This document shows positions 59,580 to 64,000 of a stretch of DNA of 64,000 nt, piece after piece. Position 1 is the first letter of the stretch; every line of letters begins with the position of its first letter. Under the pieces are notes generated by a model. That model searched no databases. It saw only the letters and a program-made list of their open reading frames with translations, and was not told where the DNA came from. The position numbers and the translations under genes were made by a program. The stretch lies in assembly GCA_048268845.1 (NCBI GenBank), contig JBLWUQ010000008.1, forward strand, positions 1-64,000, read 5' to 3'. The stretch comes from Muriiphilus sp048268845 (GTDB lineage Bacteria; Pseudomonadota; Alphaproteobacteria; Rhodobacterales; Rhodobacteraceae).

Positions 59580-60563
59580 ATGGACGGCACCATGGATATA
59601 GACGCGAAACCCACCGAAGAAATCTCGGTCCGCGAAGTCTTCGGCATCGACACCGACATGGTGGTCAAGGGCTTCGAGCATAAATCCGCGCGCGTGCCGG
59701 ACTTCGACTCCACCTACAAGTTCGACCCGGACACGACGCTGGCGATCCTCGCGGGCTTTACCCATAACCGCCGGGTGATGATCCAGGGCTATCACGGCAC
59801 CGGCAAATCGACCCATATCGAACAGGTCGCCGCCCGGCTGAACTGGCCGACGGTGCGCGTCAACCTCGACAGCCATATCAGCCGGATCGACCTGATCGGC
59901 AAGGACGCGATCAAGCTGCGCGACGGCAAGCAGGTGACGGAATTCCAGGAAGGCATCCTGCCCTGGGCCCTGCGCAGCCCGGCCGCCATCGTGTTCGACG
60001 AATATGACGCGGGCCGGCCCGACGTGATGTTCGTGATCCAGCGGGTGCTCGAGCATGACGGCAAGCTGACGCTGCTCGACCAGAACGAGATCATCACGCC
60101 CCACCCCTATTTCCGCCTGTTCGCCACCGCCAACACCATCGGTCTGGGCGACACCACCGGGCTGTATCACGGGGTGCAGCAGATCAACCAGGCGCAGATG
60201 GACCGCTGGTCGCTGGTGGCGACGCTGAACTACCTGTCGCACGGCGCCGAAACCGCCATCGTCCTGGCCAAGAACCCGCAATACAACACCGAGAAGGGCC
60301 GCAAGACCGTGTCGCAGATGGTGACGGTCGCCGACATGACCCGCACCGCCTTCATGGCGGGCGACCTCTCCACGGTGATGAGCCCGCGCACGGTGATCAA
60401 CTGGGCCCAGAACGCCCTGATCTTCCGCAATGTCGGCTATGCCTTCCGGCTGACCTTCCTGAACAAATGCGACGAGCTCGAGCGCCAGACGGTGGCCGAG
60501 TTCTACCAGCGCTGCTTTGACGAGGAACTGCCGGAGAGTGCGGCAAGCGCGAGCCTGAAGTGA
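59580..60563 (+). CDS. cobS: Cobaltochelatase subunit CobS
   Basis: A 327-aa AAA+ ATPase of the aerobic cobaltochelatase that inserts Co2+ into hydrogenobyrinic acid a,c-diamide in B12 synthesis. Walker A GYHGTGKST (71-79), Walker B IVFDEYDAGRPDV near 137, and the CobS N-terminal region MDIDAKPTEEISVREVFGIDTD are visible. Next gene is cobT (162 bp). The chelatase subunit CobN is not in the window. Confidence 0.96.
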   Translation: MDGTMDIDAKPTEEISVREVFGIDTDMVVKGFEHKSARVPDFDSTYKFDPDTTLAILAGFTHNRRVMIQGYHGTGKSTHIEQVAARLNWPTVRVNLDSHISRIDLIGKDAIKLRDGKQVTEFQEGILPWALRSPAAIVFDEYDAGRPDVMFVIQRVLEHDGKLTLLDQNEIITPHPYFRLFATANTIGLGDTTGLYHGVQQINQAQMDRWSLVATLNYLSHGAETAIVLAKNPQYNTEKGRKTVSQMVTVADMTRTAFMAGDLSTVMSPRTVINWAQNALIFRNVGYAFRLTFLNKCDELERQTVAEFYQRCFDEELPESAASASLK

Positions 60564-60725
60564 TCGTCGCCCGGATGGGTGGCGCATCGCCCTCCAGCCG
60601 GCGCGCACGGACACCGGGCCGGTAGGTCCGGCCGCCCCGGAACGTCACGATATGGGTGAGGCCGCCGACCCCGGCGCGGCGCAAGCCCGCTTGCCGATCC
60701 CCCTGCCCGGTGCTTTAACGAGGTC

Positions 60726-62597
60726 ATGACAAAACCCGCCGACAACCCCGCCGATCCGTTCAAGAAGGCGCTTGCCGAGGCCACCAAGGTGATGGCCGAC
60801 GACAGCGACCTGAACGTGAGCTATTCCGTCGACCCCTCCGGCGTGTCGGGCGATTCGATGCGCCTGCCGCAGGTCACGCGGCGGATGAGCCGTGACGAGG
60901 TGCTGCTGGCGCGCGGCACGGCGGATGCGCTGGCGCTCAGGCACAAGTTCCACGACGACGCGACCCATGCCCGCTATGTCCCGCCCGGCGACATGGCCCG
61001 CGCGCTCTATGACGCGATGGAAACCGCGCGCTGCGAGGCGATGGGGGCGCGCGCGATGCCGGGCACCGCCTCCAACATCGACCACAAGATCGCCGACGAG
61101 GCGCTGCGCCGGGGCTACGCCACGATGACCTCGAGCGCCGAGGCGCCGCTGGCCGAGGCGGCGGGCTATCTGGTGCGCCACCTGGCCACCGGGCGCGACA
61201 TGCCGGCGGGTGCGGCCAACGTGATGAACCTTTGGCGCGGCTTCATCGAGGCCGAGGCGGGCGCGACGCTCGAGGGGCTGGACGCGAACCTGTCCGACCA
61301 GCGCGCCTTTGCCCGCTTCGCGCGGCAGGTGATCGAGGATCTGGGCTACGGCGACCAGTTGGGCGAGGACCCGGACGCCGAGGACGAGGACAACGAGGAC
61401 GAGGCCGAGGAAGGCGAGGACGACGAGGAGCAGGAGGACGACGAGGCGCCCGACACCTCCGAGGACACCGACGCCGAGCCGGAACGCGGCCAGGAGGACA
61501 TGGACGACCAGAGCGAGGCCGAGGTCTCGATGGACGACCTGTCGGACGAGGAGATGGGCGAGGAGGCCGAGATGCCCGAGGCCGACGCCCCGCCCGAGCC
61601 GCCCGCGCCGCCACCGGCCTCCGAGGCCGATCCGCTCTACAAGGTCTATCTGGCCGACAACGACGAGGAAATCCGCGCCGAGGATCTGGCCGAACCGGCC
61701 GAGCTGGAACGCCTGCGCGCCTATCTCGACCAGCAGCTCGAACCCTTGAAGGGCGCGGTCAGCCGGCTGGCCAACAAGCTCCAGCGCCGCCTGCAGGCGC
61801 AGCAGAGCCGAAGCTGGGAGTTCGACCTCGAGGAAGGCATCCTCGACGCCGGACGTCTGGCGCGGGTGGTGGCGAACCCGACGACGCCACTGTCGTTCAA
61901 GGTCGAGAAGGACACCGAGTTTCGCGATACCGTGGTGACGCTGCTGCTGGACAATTCGGGCTCGATGCGGGGCCGGCCGATCTCGATCGCGGCGATCTGC
62001 GCCGATGTTCTGGCGCGCACGCTCGAGCGCTGCGACGTCAAGGTCGAGGTGCTGGGCTTTACCACACGCGCCTGGAAGGGCGGCATGGCGCGCGAGAAAT
62101 GGCTGGCCGACGGACGCCCGCAGGCGCCGGGGCGGCTGAACGACCTGCGCCACATCATCTACAAGTCCGCCGACGCGCCGATGCGGCGCACCCGCTCCAA
62201 TCTGGGCCTGATGATGAAGGAAGGGCTGCTCAAGGAAAACATCGACGGCGAGGCGCTGGAATGGGCGCATCGGCGCATCGTGAACCGGCCCGAGCAGCGC
62301 AAGATCCTGATGGTGATCTCGGACGGCGCGCCGGTGGACGATTCGACCCTGTCGGTGAACCCGGCGAATTACCTCGAAAAGCACCTGCGCGACGTGATCG
62401 CCATGATCGAGCGCCGCAAGCAGGTCGAACTGCTGGCGATCGGCATCGGCCATGACGTCACGCGCTATTACGCCCGCGCGGTGACGATCACCGATGTCGA
62501 GCAACTGGCCGGCGCGATGATCGAGCAACTCGCCTGCCTGTTCGACCGCGACCCGCGCGCGCGCGCCCGGGTGATGGGAATGAAACGGGCGGGGTGA
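60726..62597 (+). CDS. cobT: Cobaltochelatase subunit CobT
   Basis: A 623-aa protein of the cobaltochelatase complex. N-terminal CobT domain, then a very acidic low-complexity stretch (about 214-295, Asp/Glu runs), then a C-terminal von Willebrand A domain with MIDAS DNSGSMRG near 409, followed by the CobT-specific GFTTRAWKGG. With CobS it forms the ATPase/adaptor rings that drive CobN. ATG at 60726 has an ACGAGG site. Confidence 0.96.
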   Translation: MTKPADNPADPFKKALAEATKVMADDSDLNVSYSVDPSGVSGDSMRLPQVTRRMSRDEVLLARGTADALALRHKFHDDATHARYVPPGDMARALYDAMETARCEAMGARAMPGTASNIDHKIADEALRRGYATMTSSAEAPLAEAAGYLVRHLATGRDMPAGAANVMNLWRGFIEAEAGATLEGLDANLSDQRAFARFARQVIEDLGYGDQLGEDPDAEDEDNEDEAEEGEDDEEQEDDEAPDTSEDTDAEPERGQEDMDDQSEAEVSMDDLSDEEMGEEAEMPEADAPPEPPAPPPASEADPLYKVYLADNDEEIRAEDLAEPAELERLRAYLDQQLEPLKGAVSRLANKLQRRLQAQQSRSWEFDLEEGILDAGRLARVVANPTTPLSFKVEKDTEFRDTVVTLLLDNSGSMRGRPISIAAICADVLARTLERCDVKVEVLGFTTRAWKGGMAREKWLADGRPQAPGRLNDLRHIIYKSADAPMRRTRSNLGLMMKEGLLKENIDGEALEWAHRRIVNRPEQRKILMVISDGAPVDDSTLSVNPANYLEKHLRDVIAMIERRKQVELLAIGIGHDVTRYYARAVTITDVEQLAGAMIEQLACLFDRDPRARARVMGMKRAG

Positions 62598-62649
62598 TCC
62601 GGCGCTGCGGTGGCGGCAGGCGAACCCGCTTGCGGGGCCGACCAGAGGG

Positions 62650-62673
62650 CAGAGTATTTCGGACAGGATGAAG
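62650..62673 (-). repeat. Dispersed intergenic repeat, GAAATACTC variant, copy 4
   Basis: Read on the minus strand: CTTCATCCTGTCCGAAATACTC. It shares the TTCAT..TG.C..GAAATACTC core with the copy at 6557. This short copy lacks a clear hairpin arm. Confidence 0.55.
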
Positions 62674-62748
62674 GTGAAGGTACAAGGGCGGGATGCGCTT
62701 GCACATCCGCCGCTTTCGCTGTTCGATGCGGCAAAATCGGAGAAGGCG

Positions 62749-64000
62749 ATGTTTCAGAGTTTCGAGACCGCGGCGAACCCGTCGCAGGGGCCGGGCCGCC
62801 TGGCGGCACTGCGCAAGGTCATGGCGCGCGAGGGGCTGGACGGGTTCCTGGTGCCGCGCGCCGATGCGCATCAGGGCGAATACGTCGCCGACTGCGACAC
62901 CCGGCTGGCATGGCTGACCGGGTTCACCGGCTCGGCCGGGATCTGCGTGGCGCTCATGGAGGCGGCCGGAGTGTTCATCGACGGGCGCTACCGCGCGCAG
63001 GTGCGCCGGCAGGTCGATCTGGCACATTTCACCCCGGTGAACTGGCCGGAAACCCAGCCGGGCGACTGGCTGGCGGGCAAACTTCCCCAAGGCGGCAGGA
63101 TCGGCTACGACCCCTGGCTGCATACGCGCGGCGAGCTCGAGAAACTCGGCGCGGCGGCGGCAAAGGCCGGTATCGACCTCGTCGCCACCGCCAACCTGGT
63201 CGACGAGATCTGGCACGACCGCCCGGCGCCGCCCTCGGGTCATGTCCACCTGCACCCGGTCGAATTCGCGGGCCGGTCGCACGAAGACAAGCGCGCCGAC
63301 CTCGCCGGCGAGCTTCGCGCCGCGAGGCAGAAGGCGGCGGTGCTGACCCTGTCGGATTCGATCGCCTGGCTCCTCAACATCCGCGGCGACGACCTGCCGC
63401 GCGTCCCGGTGGTTCAGGGCTTCGCGATCCTGCATGACGACGGGCGGGTCGATTTCTTCACCCATCCGGCGCGGCCCACAGGGATCGGCGACCATTTCGG
63501 CCCCGAGGTCTCGATCTACCCGCAGGCTGCCTTCGAGGACGCGCTGGCCGGGCTAGCGGGTCCGGTCAGGCTCGACAAGGCGACCGCGCCCGAGGCGGTG
63601 GCGCGCATCTTTGAAGCGGCAGGCGTCGCGATTTCCTGGGGCGATGACCCCTGCATCCTGCCGAAAGCGCAGAAGAACCCGGTCGAGATCGCCGGCGCGC
63701 GCGCCGCCCACCTGCGCGACGCGGCCGCGATGGTCGAGTTCCTGACCTGGTATGACGCCACCGCGCATGGCAATGGCGGGCAGGGCGGCGGCGGGCTGAC
63801 CGAGATCGACCTGGTGGTCGAGCTCGAGGGCCAGCGCCGGGCGAACAACGCGCTCAAGGACATCTCGTTCGAGACCATCGCCGGGTCCGGCCCGAACGGC
63901 GCGGTGATGCATTACCGCGTGACCCGCGCCAGCGACCGCAGCCTTGCACCGGGCGATCTGGTGGTGCTCGACAGCGGCGGACAATATGACGACGGCACCA
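62749..64000 (+). CDS. Aminopeptidase P family protein, 5' part
   Basis: The frame is open from ATG at 62749 to the window end (417 codons). N-terminal creatinase-like domain (LAALRKVMAREGLDGFLVPRADAHQGEYV, WLTGFTGSAGICVALMEAAGVFIDGRY) and a second domain lead to the M24 metallopeptidase part, of which VVLDSGGQYDDGT with the first metal-ligand Asp is the last stretch seen. The long form with two N-terminal domains is typical for Xaa-Pro aminopeptidase 1. GGAGAAGG precedes the ATG. The rest lies outside the window. Confidence 0.92.
   Translation, partial: MFQSFETAANPSQGPGRLAALRKVMAREGLDGFLVPRADAHQGEYVADCDTRLAWLTGFTGSAGICVALMEAAGVFIDGRYRAQVRRQVDLAHFTPVNWPETQPGDWLAGKLPQGGRIGYDPWLHTRGELEKLGAAAAKAGIDLVATANLVDEIWHDRPAPPSGHVHLHPVEFAGRSHEDKRADLAGELRAARQKAAVLTLSDSIAWLLNIRGDDLPRVPVVQGFAILHDDGRVDFFTHPARPTGIGDHFGPEVSIYPQAAFEDALAGLAGPVRLDKATAPEAVARIFEAAGVAISWGDDPCILPKAQKNPVEIAGARAAHLRDAAAMVEFLTWYDATAHGNGGQGGGGLTEIDLVVELEGQRRANNALKDISFETIAGSGPNGAVMHYRVTRASDRSLAPGDLVVLDSGGQYDDGT

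Noticed and set aside
60617..60633. GGCCGG-TAGGT-CCGGCC hairpin between cobS and cobT as a terminator
   Set aside because: Short stem, no T-run, and the two genes belong to the same complex, so termination is not expected.

Overview
The window is high-GC DNA with tightly packed operons and reads as a chromosome segment of an alphaproteobacterium of the Rhodobacterales (Rhodobacteraceae/Paracoccaceae, roseobacter-like). The main reasons are a complete RcGTA-type gene transfer agent cluster, a PdhA / lipoyl-PdhB / PdhC operon, a CobS-CobT cobaltochelatase pair, many ABC uptake systems, and dispersed GAAATACC-type intergenic repeats. No tRNA, rRNA, CRISPR array, transposase or integrase was seen.

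Layout. 1-5.4 kb: 3' end of xdhC, then a BMP-type ABC importer (ATPase, two permeases, binding protein), probably for purines or nucleosides. 5.6-9.2 kb: a secreted protein with an internally duplicated Cys motif, a small unknown protein and a type II P-type ATPase. 9.4-13.1 kb: a Pat-like acyl-CoA-synthetase/GNAT protein followed by an HDAC-family deacetylase. 13.1-20.8 kb (minus): one nine-gene operon with a polar amino acid ABC importer, creatininase-family amidohydrolase, class III aminotransferase, two-subunit CoA-transferase and M20 deacylase, controlled by a divergent LysR gene. 22.1-31.6 kb: a DauA-like FAD oxidoreductase, three minus-strand NAD(P)-binding proteins (two with altered catalytic residues), and a Liv-type importer operon with a DUF1330 protein, a LivH-LivM fusion and a terminal SDR. 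31.8 kb: a truncated ArsR gene. 32.1-35.9 kb: pdhA-pdhB-pdhC. 35.9-37.9 kb: a DUF3365 c-haem protein, cysE and a DksA/TraR-type zinc finger protein.

37.9-52.1 kb (minus): the GTA cluster, g1 to g15 plus g10.1 and a DUF7742-type gene, all apparently intact and mostly overlapping. Ahead of g1 is a near-consensus sigma70 promoter (TTGACA-N17-TAGTGT), and about 17 nt past its predicted start site a strong intrinsic terminator. This resembles phage late promoters controlled by antitermination and is the most interesting observation in the window.

52.3-55.6 kb: a large membrane protein with a PilM/GspL-like N-terminus and a PilP/GspC-like C-terminus, divergent from the GTA. 55.6-59.4 kb (minus): ECF sigma factor and RskA-like anti-sigma factor, then fasciclin protein, exported MsrB, a K+ channel with a zinc ribbon, and a translationally coupled EF-hand protein. 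59.6-64 kb: cobS, cobT and the 5' part of an aminopeptidase P gene.

The window opens on a perfect 54-bp palindrome inside xdhC, which looks like an assembly fold-back. Starts were chosen from ribosome binding sites, overlaps and remembered family lengths; no alignments or searches could be run.
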